Positions 8,239-16,042 of a DNA stretch of 64,000 nt are shown one piece after another. The notes beneath the pieces are model-generated. The model saw nothing but the letters and a program-made list of their open reading frames with translations, made no database searches and had not been told where the DNA came from. The translations under genes were made by a program, and so were the position numbers. Position 1 is the first letter of the stretch; each line of letters begins with the position of its first letter. The stretch is from RYN-230 sp963760405 (GTDB taxonomy: Bacteria; Actinomycetota; Actinomycetes; Streptosporangiales; Streptosporangiaceae): NCBI GenBank assembly GCA_963760405.1, contig CAVXCV010000004.1, positions 248,001-312,000 on the forward strand. The letters run 5' to 3'.

Positions 8239-9213
8239 ATGCGCCATATCGTCTGCCGCGAGTTCGGGCCGCCGGACCGGCTGGTGCTCGAGGAGGCACC
8301 CGATCCGCGGCCGGGCCCGGGTGAGGTGCTGATCGGGGTCCGGGCGGCGGGCGTCAGTTTCGTCGACGGGCTGATCGTGCGCGGGCACTACCAGCTGAAG
8401 CCCGCGCTGCCGTTCACCCCGGGCCTGGTGGTGGCCGGTACCGTGGTCAGCGCCGGGGCCGGGGTCACGCAGGTGCGGCCAGGCGAGCGCGTGGCCGGGT
8501 CGTCCCTCGGCCTGGGCGGGTACGCGAGTCACCAGGTGCTCCCCGCCGACGCGGTCGTGCCGCTGCCGGACGCCGTGACCGACGAAGTAGCCGCGACGGC
8601 GGTGGAGAGCTATGCGACGGCCGTTTTCGCGCTGACCCGGCGGACCACCCTGCGGCCCGGTGAGTGGGTCCTCGTGCTGGGGGCCGGCGGCGGGATCGGG
8701 CTGGCTGCCGTGGACGTGGCCCGCTCGCTCGGCGCGCGGGTGATCGCGGCCGCCTCCACCGGGGCCAAGCGGGCGGCGGCGATCAGCGCCGGAGCGGAGC
8801 TGGCCATCGACTACCAGGCCGGGGACCTGAAGGCGTGGGTGCGGGAGGCCACCAGCGGGGGCGCCGACCTGGTCATTGATCCGGTCGGTGACCCGTTCGC
8901 TGAGCCAGCCCTGCGCAGCCTGCGCGGATCCGGCCGCTACCTGGTCGTCGGCTTTGCCGGCGGGTCCATTCCCCGGCTGCCCGCCAACCGCATCCTGCTG
9001 GACAACCGCACCGTGATCGGGGTCGACTGGGGCGCGTGGTCCCGCCAGGACCGGGCAGGCAACCAGGCGCTCGTGGCCGGCCTGCTGGCCCGGATCGCGG
9101 CCGGGGCGCTGCACCCGGCCGCGCCTGCCGTTTACCCGCTGGAGCGCGCCGCCGAGGCGCTGGCCGCGCTGGCCGGACGGCAGGTCACCGGCAAGCTGGC
9201 CCTCCTGCCCTGA
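8239..9213 (+). CDS. NADPH:quinone reductase-type MDR dehydrogenase
   Basis: A 324-residue medium-chain dehydrogenase. The N-terminal GroES-like domain has PGPGEVLIGVRAAGVSFVDG and 'LPFTPGLVVAGTV'. The Rossmann domain has the nucleotide-binding AGGGIGLAAVDVARSLGARVI and 'ADLVIDPVGD'. The Cys/His zinc ligands of alcohol dehydrogenases are absent, as in the zeta-crystallin/quinone oxidoreductase branch. Expected role: NADPH-dependent reduction of quinones or enones. GGAGGAG lies just before the ATG. It is convergent with the haloalkane dehalogenase, 18 bp apart. Similar enzymes often sit near acyl-CoA ligase/TetR groups like the broken one upstream. Confidence 0.85.
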   Translation: MRHIVCREFGPPDRLVLEEAPDPRPGPGEVLIGVRAAGVSFVDGLIVRGHYQLKPALPFTPGLVVAGTVVSAGAGVTQVRPGERVAGSSLGLGGYASHQVLPADAVVPLPDAVTDEVAATAVESYATAVFALTRRTTLRPGEWVLVLGAGGGIGLAAVDVARSLGARVIAAASTGAKRAAAISAGAELAIDYQAGDLKAWVREATSGGADLVIDPVGDPFAEPALRSLRGSGRYLVVGFAGGSIPRLPANRILLDNRTVIGVDWGAWSRQDRAGNQALVAGLLARIAAGALHPAAPAVYPLERAAEALAALAGRQVTGKLALLP

Positions 9214-9231
9214 TCGCCGCGGGCGGGCTGG

Positions 9232-10137
9232 TCAGCCCCGCGCCGGGTGGGCCTTGATGAAGTCGGCGATCACGGCGCCGAGTGTCCCGCCAGCATCCTC
9301 TTGCAGGAAGTGGCCGGCGCCGGTGATCACCGGGTGGACGATGCCCGCGGCGCCGGGCACGGCGCGCTTGAGCGCCGGCGCCATCGGCCCGGTGATGGGG
9401 TCGCGGTCGCTGAACGCCACCAGGAACGGCTTGTCCCAGGTGGACAGCTGGCGCCAGGCTGCCCGGTTGGCCTCGCTGGCCGGGTTGTCGGGTGTGGCCG
9501 GGACCAGGCCGGGCATGGCCCGGACCCCGGCCTGGTAGGCCTGGTCAGGGAACGGCGCATCGTAGGCGGCCAGGACCGGGGCGGGCAGCGTGGTCTGGCA
9601 GCCGGACTGCACCAGCCGGGACACGCTCAGCGCCGGGGCCGTGCGGACCACTTCGCGGAACCGCAGCCAGACCTCAGCCATCGGCTGGTCACCCGTGGGC
9701 AGGCCGGTGTTGGCCGCCACGACCCGGGCGAACCGGTCTGGATGCTCGGCGACCAGGCGCAGCCCGATCAGCCCGCCCCAGTCCTGCCCGACCAGCGTCA
9801 CCCCGCGCAGGTCGAGCCGGTCGAACGCGAACGCCCGGATCCACTCCACCTGCCGGGCGTAGCTGTGATCATCGATGCTGGCTGGCTTGTCCGAGCGGCC
9901 GAACCCGATCAGGTCCGGGGCGATCGCGCGCAGCCCGGCGCTGGCCAGCACCGGCAGCACCGTGCGGTACAGGAAGGACCAGCTCGGCTCGCCGTGCAGG
10001 AGCAGGACCGGCTCGCCGTCCGGCGGCCCGGCTTCCACCCAGGCCAGCCGCGGGCCGCCCACATCGGCGTACCGCGGCTGGTAGCCGAACCCGGGCAGGT
10101 CGGTGAAACGATCCTCGGGAGTGCGCAGGCACCGCAT
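9232..10137 (-). CDS. dhmA: Haloalkane dehalogenase (HLD-I type)
   Basis: A 301-residue alpha/beta hydrolase with the full haloalkane dehalogenase set: HGEPSWSFLYR (oxyanion hole, Glu50), nucleophile Asp119 with halide-binding Trp120 in VGQDWGG, acid Asp246 in FSDRDPITG and His276 in GAGHFLQED. In DhlA the corresponding residues are Asp124/Trp125, Asp260 and His289, so order and spacing fit the HLD-I subfamily (acid after strand 7). It replaces carbon-bound halide by hydroxyl in the cytosol. The symbol is by family resemblance to DhmA; natural substrate is unknown. Start ATG 10137. It lies 84 bp from the FAD protein gene on the same strand. Confidence 0.87.
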   Translation of the reverse strand: MRCLRTPEDRFTDLPGFGYQPRYADVGGPRLAWVEAGPPDGEPVLLLHGEPSWSFLYRTVLPVLASAGLRAIAPDLIGFGRSDKPASIDDHSYARQVEWIRAFAFDRLDLRGVTLVGQDWGGLIGLRLVAEHPDRFARVVAANTGLPTGDQPMAEVWLRFREVVRTAPALSVSRLVQSGCQTTLPAPVLAAYDAPFPDQAYQAGVRAMPGLVPATPDNPASEANRAAWRQLSTWDKPFLVAFSDRDPITGPMAPALKRAVPGAAGIVHPVITGAGHFLQEDAGGTLGAVIADFIKAHPARG

Positions 10138-10221
10138 CCCTTCATGCTGTCACGGCACCGGCCAGGAAGTGGAGCGCCCGCGGTCAGGCCGGTCCCGGTC
10201 CCGGTGCGGCCGGGACGGCGG

Positions 10222-11643
10222 TTAGGCGGCGCTGCCCGGCCCGGCCTGCGCCCAGCGGGCGGCCAGTACCCGGGCCAGCACGGCGGCCTGGTCGCGGATC
10301 TCCGGGATGGCCGTGCTCTCGTAGCGCAGCCCGCGCAGCAGCGGGCCGAGCGTGAAGATGTCGCTGGCCACCCGCCCGCTCGTGTCACGCAACGCGCCGC
10401 GTGCGTCCGCGTCCAGCCCTAGCCGCAGCGGGTCCGGCCGGGCCAGGCCATGGTCGAGCAGGTGGCGCAGCAGCGGGTCGCTGCTGGCGGTGATGTCCGT
10501 GCCGGGCCCGGTGCAGTTGATCAGCCAGCCCGCGGCCAGCTCTGTGGCCTGCCCGCCGTGGTCGATCCGCAGCCGCACCCGGCCGGGCTCGGCGCTGGCC
10601 GCCACGACGTGGCCGCGGAGCAGCGACAGCCGGCCGCCCGCCCGGAGCGCGCTGACCCGGGCCGCGGTCGCGGGTGGTGCCCGGTGCCGGTGCACCTCCC
10701 AGTACCGGGCGAGGTGCCGGAGGAACAGGCGCTGGTCGGCCTCGGCCAGCTGGGCCCAGAGGCGGGGGACCTGCGGCCGCAGCGCATCCACCACGTCCTG
10801 CCAGTCGCCGGGATACCGGGCGGCGGCCGCCCGGACCGCGCGGACCAGCCCGGGCAGGCGGAGCGGGGCCAGCTGCGGGCTGATGACCGGCCCCGGGCTC
10901 GTGATCGCGGCCGCCCGCGGCCAGTGGTGCGCCCGGGGGAGCAGCCCATGCCGGGAGATGGCGTGCACGACGGTCCCCGGGTGCGCGCTGGTGACCGCGA
11001 TGGCCACGTCGAGCATGGTCAGCCCGGTGCCCAGCACCGCTACCGGGCTGCCGTCCGCGGCCTGGTCCAGCGCGCCGGGGGCCCAGGGGTCGCCGATGTA
11101 CCGGTGGCCGCCGGGCACCGGGCCGGGCGGTACGGACGGCAGGCCGCCGGTCGCGAGCACCACGAGGTCGGCGTCGAAACTGCCGCTGTCCGCCAGTTGC
11201 ACATGGAGCTGGCGGCGGCGTCCGGTGCGCCGGATCGCCGCGACGTCCGCGGTGATCCGGCTGACCCGCGCCGCGGGCAGCGCGGCCCGTTCCGCTTCGG
11301 CGAGCAGCTCGCTGAGGTAGCGGCCGTAGTCGCGCCGAGGCAGGAAACCGTCCTGGCCGAGGCCCGCCTGCTCCGCCCAGCGGGCCAGGTGGCCCGGGTC
11401 ACCGGCCAGTGCGCTCATCCGGCCGGCCGGGGAGTTCAGCAGGTGAGCGGGATGAGCCGTGGAGTACGCCTGGCCCAGGCCGTGGCGGCCGAGCCGGTCG
11501 ATCAGCGCCACCCGCACCGGCATCCGCTGGCCAGCCGCCTCCCGGAGCAGGTGCACGACCGCCAGCGTACCGCTGGCGCCTGCCCCGGCTACCGCGACGA
11601 CAAGGCCCTGACCAGCGCGAGAATCATCGAGAGAACGCACCAT
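10222..11643 (-). CDS. FAD/NAD(P)-binding protein
   Basis: A 473-residue protein with an N-terminal dinucleotide-binding fold VVAVAGAGASGTLAVVHLL (about residues 15-33) followed by an acidic strand end LIDRLGRHGLGQAYS. The motif HLLNSPAGRMSALAGDPGHL is typical of the FAD/NAD(P)-binding family (PF13454-like, YdhS-type). A second NAD(P) half follows ('VAVLGTGLTMLDVAIAV'). The reaction is unknown for this family. Start ATG 11643 has almost no leader: a TATACT hexamer lies 13 bp ahead. It is divergent from the MftD-like gene. Confidence 0.75.
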   Translation of the reverse strand: MVRSLDDSRAGQGLVVAVAGAGASGTLAVVHLLREAAGQRMPVRVALIDRLGRHGLGQAYSTAHPAHLLNSPAGRMSALAGDPGHLARWAEQAGLGQDGFLPRRDYGRYLSELLAEAERAALPAARVSRITADVAAIRRTGRRRQLHVQLADSGSFDADLVVLATGGLPSVPPGPVPGGHRYIGDPWAPGALDQAADGSPVAVLGTGLTMLDVAIAVTSAHPGTVVHAISRHGLLPRAHHWPRAAAITSPGPVISPQLAPLRLPGLVRAVRAAAARYPGDWQDVVDALRPQVPRLWAQLAEADQRLFLRHLARYWEVHRHRAPPATAARVSALRAGGRLSLLRGHVVAASAEPGRVRLRIDHGGQATELAAGWLINCTGPGTDITASSDPLLRHLLDHGLARPDPLRLGLDADARGALRDTSGRVASDIFTLGPLLRGLRYESTAIPEIRDQAAVLARVLAARWAQAGPGSAA

Positions 11644-11656
11644 ACCGGCTTAGCCT

Positions 11657-11662
11657 AGTATA
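11657..11662 (-). promoter_or_regulatory. Candidate -10 element (TATACT) for the FAD protein gene
   Basis: On the minus strand TATACT sits 13 bp before the ATG at 11643 in an AT-rich island (11650-11690), rare in this GC-rich window. If used, the transcript would have a leader of about 6 nt. No good -35 hexamer was seen 17 bp upstream. Confidence 0.45.
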
Positions 11663-11730
11663 TCGATAGGATAAATAGGTAGTGTTTCCCGGGAAGCGTT
11701 CCGCTGAAGGCGGCGGGCCGCGCCCAGGTA

Positions 11731-11746
11731 GACTGAGTGCTCAGTC
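11731..11746. promoter_or_regulatory. Palindromic operator, probably TetR-type
   Basis: A perfect inverted repeat, GACTGAG and CTCAGTC separated by TG, lies 95 bp before the MftD-like start and 43 bp before a 16-codon ORF. Spacing and length fit a TetR-family dimer. The TetR gene downstream of the MftD-like gene is the obvious candidate; binding is inferred. Confidence 0.55.
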
Positions 11747-11788
11747 AGGTTGGTTACGCGCTGTCGGCTGGATCAAGGTGGTGGGCTG

Positions 11789-11839
11789 ATGAGCACCGCA
11801 TACGAGGCCGCGCCAGGCACTGGCGTCACGGAGTCCTGA
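11789..11839 (+). CDS. Possible 16-residue upstream peptide
   Basis: ATG at 11789 is preceded by AAGGTGG at good spacing and reads MSTAYEAAPGTGVTES before TGA; the next ATG (MftD-like) starts one base after this stop. It could be a leader ORF that couples translation. It does not carry the conserved C-terminal core (IDGxCGVY) of mycofactocin precursor MftA, so it is not a recognisable MftA. Coding status is uncertain. Confidence 0.3.
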   Translation: MSTAYEAAPGTGVTES

Positions 11840-11840
11840 G

Positions 11841-13019
11841 ATGGCCAGTACCAGGACGTGGTTCGAGTCGGTGGCAGAGGCGCAGCGCCGGGCCAGGCGG
11901 CGGCTGCCCCGGTCGGTGTACATGGCCCTGGTGGCCGGGGCTGAGGCCGGGCAGACCATGAACGACAACGTGGCCGCGTTCGCCGAGCTGCGGCTGCGGC
12001 CGCACGTAGCGGACCTGCCTGCGGCCCGCGAGCTGGCCACCACCGTCATGGGCCAGGAGGTCAGCTTCCCGGTGCTGCTCTCGCCCACCGGGGTGCAGGC
12101 GGTGGACCCGGACGGCGAGATCGCGGTGGCCCGGGCCGCGGCGGCCGCGGGCACCGCCATGGGCTTGTCCTCGTTCGCGTCCAAGCCGGTCGAGGAGGTC
12201 GGCCAGGTCATCGGCAAGCTGCTGTTCCAGAGCTACTGGGTGGGCAGCCGCGAGGACATCCTGGCCCGGGCCGAGCGGGCCCGCGCCGCGGGCGCCAAGG
12301 GCCTGATCGTCACCCTGGACTGGGTGTTCGACACCCGCCGGGACTGGGGCAGCCCGTGGATCCCCGAGCACCTCGACCTGCAGGCCATGGTGCGGCACAT
12401 CCCGCAGGTCGCGGTCAGGCCCGGTTACCTGTCCCGCTGGATCCGCAGCCGGTCGCTGCCCGTGCTCGGCGTGCCCAACCTCGGTGCCCGCGGCGCGGAG
12501 GTGCCCACCTTCTTTGGCGCCTACGGCCAGTGGATGACCTCGGCCCCGCCCACCTGGGCGGATCTGGCCTGGCTGCGGGAGCAGTGGGGCGGCCCCTTCA
12601 TGATCAAGGGCATCACCCGCCCGGACGACGCCCGCCGCGCCGTTGACATCGGCGCCACCGCGATCTCCGTGTCCAACCACGGCGGCAACAACCTCGACTC
12701 CACCCCCGCGACCATCCGCTGCCTGCCCGGGGTGGCGGACGCGGTCGGCGATCAGGTCGAGGTGCTCCTGGACGGGGGCATCCGGCGGGGCAGCGACGTG
12801 GTCAAGGCCCTGGCCCTGGGCGCGCGGGCGGTGATGATCGGCCGTGCCTACCTGTGGGGCATGGCCGCCAGCGGCGAGCGCGGGGTGACCAACGTGCTCG
12901 AGATCTTGCGCCAGGGCATCAGCGAGACCCTGTACGGCCTGGGCAAGGCCTCCATCCATGACCTCACCCCGGACGACGTCATCGTGCCCGACGGGTTCGC
13001 GATTGACCACAAACTCTGA
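11841..13019 (+). CDS. MftD-like FMN-dependent alpha-hydroxy-acid oxidising enzyme
   Basis: A 392-residue FMN TIM barrel very close in pattern to MftD, the pre-mycofactocin synthase: WFESVAEAQRRARRRLPRSVY at the start, 'SPTGVQAVDPDGEIAVARAA', GLSSFASKPVEEV, GRDWGSP-like 'RRDWGSPWIPEHLDL', 'GPFMIKGITRPDDARRAV', the catalytic-His VSNHGGNNLDSTPATIR, and LLDGGIRRGSDVVKALALGARAVMIGRAYLWG. MftD oxidatively deaminates the AHDP intermediate in mycofactocin synthesis. No mftA, mftB, mftC, mftE or mftF is in the window, so this is either an orphan paralogue or a related lactate-oxidase-like enzyme. GGAG precedes the ATG. A TetR gene follows 34 bp later. Confidence 0.82.
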   Translation: MASTRTWFESVAEAQRRARRRLPRSVYMALVAGAEAGQTMNDNVAAFAELRLRPHVADLPAARELATTVMGQEVSFPVLLSPTGVQAVDPDGEIAVARAAAAAGTAMGLSSFASKPVEEVGQVIGKLLFQSYWVGSREDILARAERARAAGAKGLIVTLDWVFDTRRDWGSPWIPEHLDLQAMVRHIPQVAVRPGYLSRWIRSRSLPVLGVPNLGARGAEVPTFFGAYGQWMTSAPPTWADLAWLREQWGGPFMIKGITRPDDARRAVDIGATAISVSNHGGNNLDSTPATIRCLPGVADAVGDQVEVLLDGGIRRGSDVVKALALGARAVMIGRAYLWGMAASGERGVTNVLEILRQGISETLYGLGKASIHDLTPDDVIVPDGFAIDHKL

Positions 13020-13053
13020 CCCGGGGTCACCGGGGCAGCCGGCCCGCGGGCGG

Positions 13054-13689
13054 ATGCCCGCCGGGACAGCAGCCGACGACCACAGCGCGCGCGGGCGGAT
13101 CCTGGCCGCCGCCGGGCGGCTCTTTGCCGAGAGCGGCTTCGACCGCACCCCGACCGCCCGCATCGCGGCTGAAGCGCGGGTCCCGCACGGGCTGATCTTC
13201 TATCACTTCAAGACCAAGATGGACCTGCTGCTGGCTGTGGTGCGCGACGACGACGTCACGGCGCTGGACAGCCTCCTGCCCCCGGTGGCCGCCGGCACGG
13301 AGCTGCACCAGGCCGTGGCCGACATCTGGCGCGGCCTGTGCACGGTGCTCGGTGAGCCATCGGCGGCCCGCAAGATCATTATCCAGGAACTCGCCGTCCA
13401 CCCGGAGGTCCGGCAGCGTGCCCTGGAACTACACAACCAGATGGTCCAGCTGGTGAGCTGCCGCCTCGCCCAGGCCAGCCGGGGCACCAGCGACCCGGGC
13501 CCGGAGCATGACGCCGCGGCCCGGCTGCTGACCATCACCGCCGGGATGGCGCCGCTGCTGGGTGAGCCCAGCCGCACGCTGATCCCCCCGGAAACCCTGG
13601 CCACACTGATCGCGGGTGGGCTCACCGCCGCCCGGGCCGGTTCCAGCCCGCGGCTGGTGCCCCAGCCGGGCGGTGCGGCAGGCAGCTGA
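13054..13689 (+). CDS. TetR-family transcriptional regulator
   Basis: About 211 residues. The N-terminal helix-turn-helix reads ILAAAGRLFAESGFDRTPTA followed by RIAAEARVPHGLIFYHFKTK, then a C-terminal ligand domain. I chose ATG 13054, shortly before the HTH. It lies 34 bp after the MftD-like gene on the same strand and likely controls it through the palindrome at 11731. Ligand unknown. The end is convergent with the LysR gene (24 bp gap). Confidence 0.85.
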   Translation: MPAGTAADDHSARGRILAAAGRLFAESGFDRTPTARIAAEARVPHGLIFYHFKTKMDLLLAVVRDDDVTALDSLLPPVAAGTELHQAVADIWRGLCTVLGEPSAARKIIIQELAVHPEVRQRALELHNQMVQLVSCRLAQASRGTSDPGPEHDAAARLLTITAGMAPLLGEPSRTLIPPETLATLIAGGLTAARAGSSPRLVPQPGGAAGS

Positions 13690-13713
13690 GCCGGGCCCGG
13701 CCGGGGCGCCGGG

Positions 13714-14619
13714 TCAAGACAGCGACCTGTCCTGCAGCAGCCGCAGCACCAGGGCGAGCGGCGGCCAGGTGGCGTGCCCGCGCCGGGTCACCGCAAAGGG
13801 CCGCAGCAGCACCTCGGGCTGGCGCAGTCGCAGCAGCGTCACCCCGCGGACGGCGGGCTGCGCGGCGGGCAGCAGCCCCACCCCGAGCCTGGCCAGGATC
13901 ATGTCCTGCACCAGTTCCAGGCTGTCCGCCCGGTGTGCCACGTGCGGCTGGAAGCCGGCCAGCGCGGCCAGCACGCGGACCACCTCCGTGTCGGCGGTGT
14001 TGCGGGAGTTCACGATCCAGTCGTCATCGCGGAACCGGCCGAAGACCTCTGCCGCGGTCCCGCGCCCGCGGCCCAGGGCAGACGGCACCCCCAGGCTCCA
14101 CCGTGTGCCGCCCAGCGGCTGGCTGGCCAGGCTGCGGTCGTAGCTGACCGGCGCGAGGTTGTAGTCGTAGGTCAGCGCGAGGTCGACCTCGTCCGCGGCG
14201 AGCAGGGCCAGCGCCTCGGCGGGCTCGTGCTCGTGGATGTGCAGGCGCACCTCGGGCTGCTGCGCGGCCAGCGTCCGCGCCACGGGCAGCACGGCCTGGC
14301 GCACGGCCGTGGCGAATGCGGCCACCCGCACCGTGCCGGCCGGTGCCGCCGATGGGTCGAGGTCGGCGCGGGCCGCCTCCAGGGCGGCGAGAACCGTCAC
14401 CGCGTGCCCGGCCAGCCGCCGGCCCGCCGGGGTCAGCCGCACCCGCCGCCCCTGCGGCTCGATCAGCGGGGTGCCCGCTTCCCGGGCCAGGGCCGCGATC
14501 TGCTGGGACACCGTGGACGTGGTGACGTGCATCGCCGCCGCGACCTCCCGCATCGAGCCGAGGCGGGACAGTTCGAGCAGCAGCTCCAGCCGGCGCGGAT
14601 CCACCTCATCATCATTCAA
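13714..14619 (-). CDS. LysR-family transcriptional regulator
   Basis: A ~301-residue LysR protein: HTH at the N-terminus (ELSRLGSMREVAAAMHVTTS then TVSQQIAALAREAGTPLIE) and a substrate-binding domain ending in a run of basic residues. The listed start is TTG at 14619; GTG at 14604 (VDPRRLELLLEL) is equally plausible and neither has a strong ribosome site. It is divergent from the EamA permease with 69 bp between, holding an inverted repeat, so it probably regulates that gene and itself. Confidence 0.85.
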   Translation of the reverse strand: MNDDEVDPRRLELLLELSRLGSMREVAAAMHVTTSTVSQQIAALAREAGTPLIEPQGRRVRLTPAGRRLAGHAVTVLAALEAARADLDPSAAPAGTVRVAAFATAVRQAVLPVARTLAAQQPEVRLHIHEHEPAEALALLAADEVDLALTYDYNLAPVSYDRSLASQPLGGTRWSLGVPSALGRGRGTAAEVFGRFRDDDWIVNSRNTADTEVVRVLAALAGFQPHVAHRADSLELVQDMILARLGVGLLPAAQPAVRGVTLLRLRQPEVLLRPFAVTRRGHATWPPLALVLRLLQDRSLS

Positions 14620-14634
14620 TATTTCTGAACGATA

Positions 14635-14657
14635 TGTCCACGAAACTCACGTGGACA
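14635..14657. promoter_or_regulatory. Inverted repeat between lysR-type gene and EamA permease
   Basis: TGTCCACG (14635-14642) and CGTGGACA (14650-14657) are perfect 8-bp arms with a 7-bp AT-rich spacer. It sits midway in the divergent intergenic region and is a likely LysR binding site. Confidence 0.6.
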
Positions 14658-14688
14658 TGAATGATCCTGCTCCTGTGTACTGGCTGTC

Positions 14689-15759
14689 ATGAGCACCACC
14701 TCGGTACCGCGCCGGTCCCCGGCCCGCACGGGCAGCGCGATGGCCCTGGGCTCGATGCTCCTCGTCCAGCTGGGCCTGGCCCTGTCGGTCCAGCTGTTCG
14801 GCCAGCTCGGCCCACTGGGTACGGCCTGGCTACGGCTGGCCTGGGCGGGCTTGATCCTGCTGGTGGTGATCCGGCCCCGGCCCTGGCGGTTCCGCCGCCC
14901 GATCCTGCTGGCGGCCGTCGCCCTCGGCGTGGTGACCGCCGGGGTGACCATGCTGTTCATGGCCGCGGTGGCCCGGCTGCCGCTGGGCACGGCCAGCGCG
15001 CTGGAATTCCTCGGGCCGCTCGGCGTGGCCGTCGCCCGCAGCCGCGGCGGCCGGCTCCTGCTCTGGCCGGGCCTTGCCGCGGCCGGGGTGCTGCTGCTGA
15101 CCCACCCGTGGCAGGGCCGCGCGAGCGTCACTGGCATCGCCTGTGCCCTCGGCGCCGCGCTCTGCTGGGCCTGCTACATCCTGCTGACCCAGGCGGTCGG
15201 CGACGAGGTCGCGGGCCTGCAGGGGCTCGCCGTATCCCTCCCGGTGGCAGCGCTGGTGGCCACGGTGGTGTCGGGACCGGGTGCCATCCCGGCGCTGACC
15301 CCGCATCTGGTCCTGGCCGGCCTCGGCCTGGCCCTGCTGCTCCCGGTGATCCCATTCAGCCTGGAGATGCTCGCGCTGCGCCGGCTGACCGCCGCCGCCT
15401 TCGGCACGCTGATGTGCCTCGAGCCGGCCATCGCTGTCATCGCCGGGCTGGCGCTACTGCATCAGGTGCCCCGGCCCTGGTCTCTGATCGGCGTCGCCTT
15501 CGTGGTCGCCGCGGGCATCGGCGCCGAGCGCACCGGTGCCCGGCCGGGCTCATCCCGCCGCGGCGAGGCCGGGCAGGCCAAGCTGCAAGGTCAGCGTGGC
15601 GTGATCCCACAGGATCCGCTGCGACCGGATCCGCCCGCGCTCGAAGCCGACGATGGCGATAGCCAGCACGTCAGCCTGCCGGTGGGTCGGGCTGGCTCCG
15701 GGCAGCAGCCAGGGCAGCTCCCGGTCGTGGGTGAACGACACGGTCATCTCATCGACTAG
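14689..15759 (+). CDS. EamA/DMT-family permease (RhtA-like) with antisense-derived tail
   Basis: Two EamA repeats form about ten membrane segments (for example ALGSMLLVQLGLALSVQLFG, LLAAVALGVVTAGVTMLFMA, LEFLGPLGVAVARS, GIACALGAALCWACYILLTQ, 'PVIPFSLEMLALRRLTAAAFG'), the layout of amino-acid/metabolite exporters such as RhtA. Residues after ~290 ('GEAGQAKLQGQRG' onward) are not membrane-like: this ~70-residue tail runs antisense through the last 210 bp of the convergent NTF2-like gene. The normal family length is about 290-300, so the native stop was probably lost. Regulated, by position, by the divergent LysR. Confidence 0.83.
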   Translation: MSTTSVPRRSPARTGSAMALGSMLLVQLGLALSVQLFGQLGPLGTAWLRLAWAGLILLVVIRPRPWRFRRPILLAAVALGVVTAGVTMLFMAAVARLPLGTASALEFLGPLGVAVARSRGGRLLLWPGLAAAGVLLLTHPWQGRASVTGIACALGAALCWACYILLTQAVGDEVAGLQGLAVSLPVAALVATVVSGPGAIPALTPHLVLAGLGLALLLPVIPFSLEMLALRRLTAAAFGTLMCLEPAIAVIAGLALLHQVPRPWSLIGVAFVVAAGIGAERTGARPGSSRRGEAGQAKLQGQRGVIPQDPLRPDPPALEADDGDSQHVSLPVGRAGSGQQPGQLPVVGERHGHLID

Positions 15760-16017
15760 CCGGAACCGGTCCACGGTCCGGGACACCCGGCTGAGCATCA
15801 GGTCACCAGGCAGGTGGGGGAGGAATCGCCCGGCATAGAACCGCTCCACGTCCAGCCGCCCGGCCGCGCCGGTCATGGCCGGGAGATGCCGCACCGACGG
15901 CTCGGCCGCCAGGTGCGCCAGTGACCCGGCCAGATCGCGGCGGGTGAACGCCGCCCGCTGGTGCTCGTCCCACACCCGCTCCAGCTCTCGCAGGAACTGC
16001 GCGATCGCCGTGGTCAC
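15550..16017 (-). CDS. NTF2-like / SnoaL-type protein
   Basis: A 155-residue protein of the NTF2-like fold. It has an N-terminal helix pair (FLRELERVWDEHQRAAFTRR), a 'VERFYAGRFLPHLPGDL' segment, and late strands 'DRFRLVDEMTVSFTHDRELPW' and 'VLAIAIVGFERGRIRSQRILW' that match ester-cyclase-like SnoaL relatives. Function unknown; possibly binds or isomerises a small ligand. It reads convergently into the EamA gene and overlaps its tail by 210 bp. The betA-like gene lies just downstream on the same strand (25 bp). Confidence 0.75.
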   Translation of the reverse strand: MTTAIAQFLRELERVWDEHQRAAFTRRDLAGSLAHLAAEPSVRHLPAMTGAAGRLDVERFYAGRFLPHLPGDLMLSRVSRTVDRFRLVDEMTVSFTHDRELPWLLPGASPTHRQADVLAIAIVGFERGRIRSQRILWDHATLTLQLGLPGLAAAG

Positions 16018-16042
16018 CGTTCCAACGTACCCGTTGGCCCGC

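Noticed and set aside
11789..11839. Mycofactocin precursor MftA
   Set aside because: The 16-residue ORF lacks the conserved Val-Tyr C-terminal core; kept only as a possible leader peptide.
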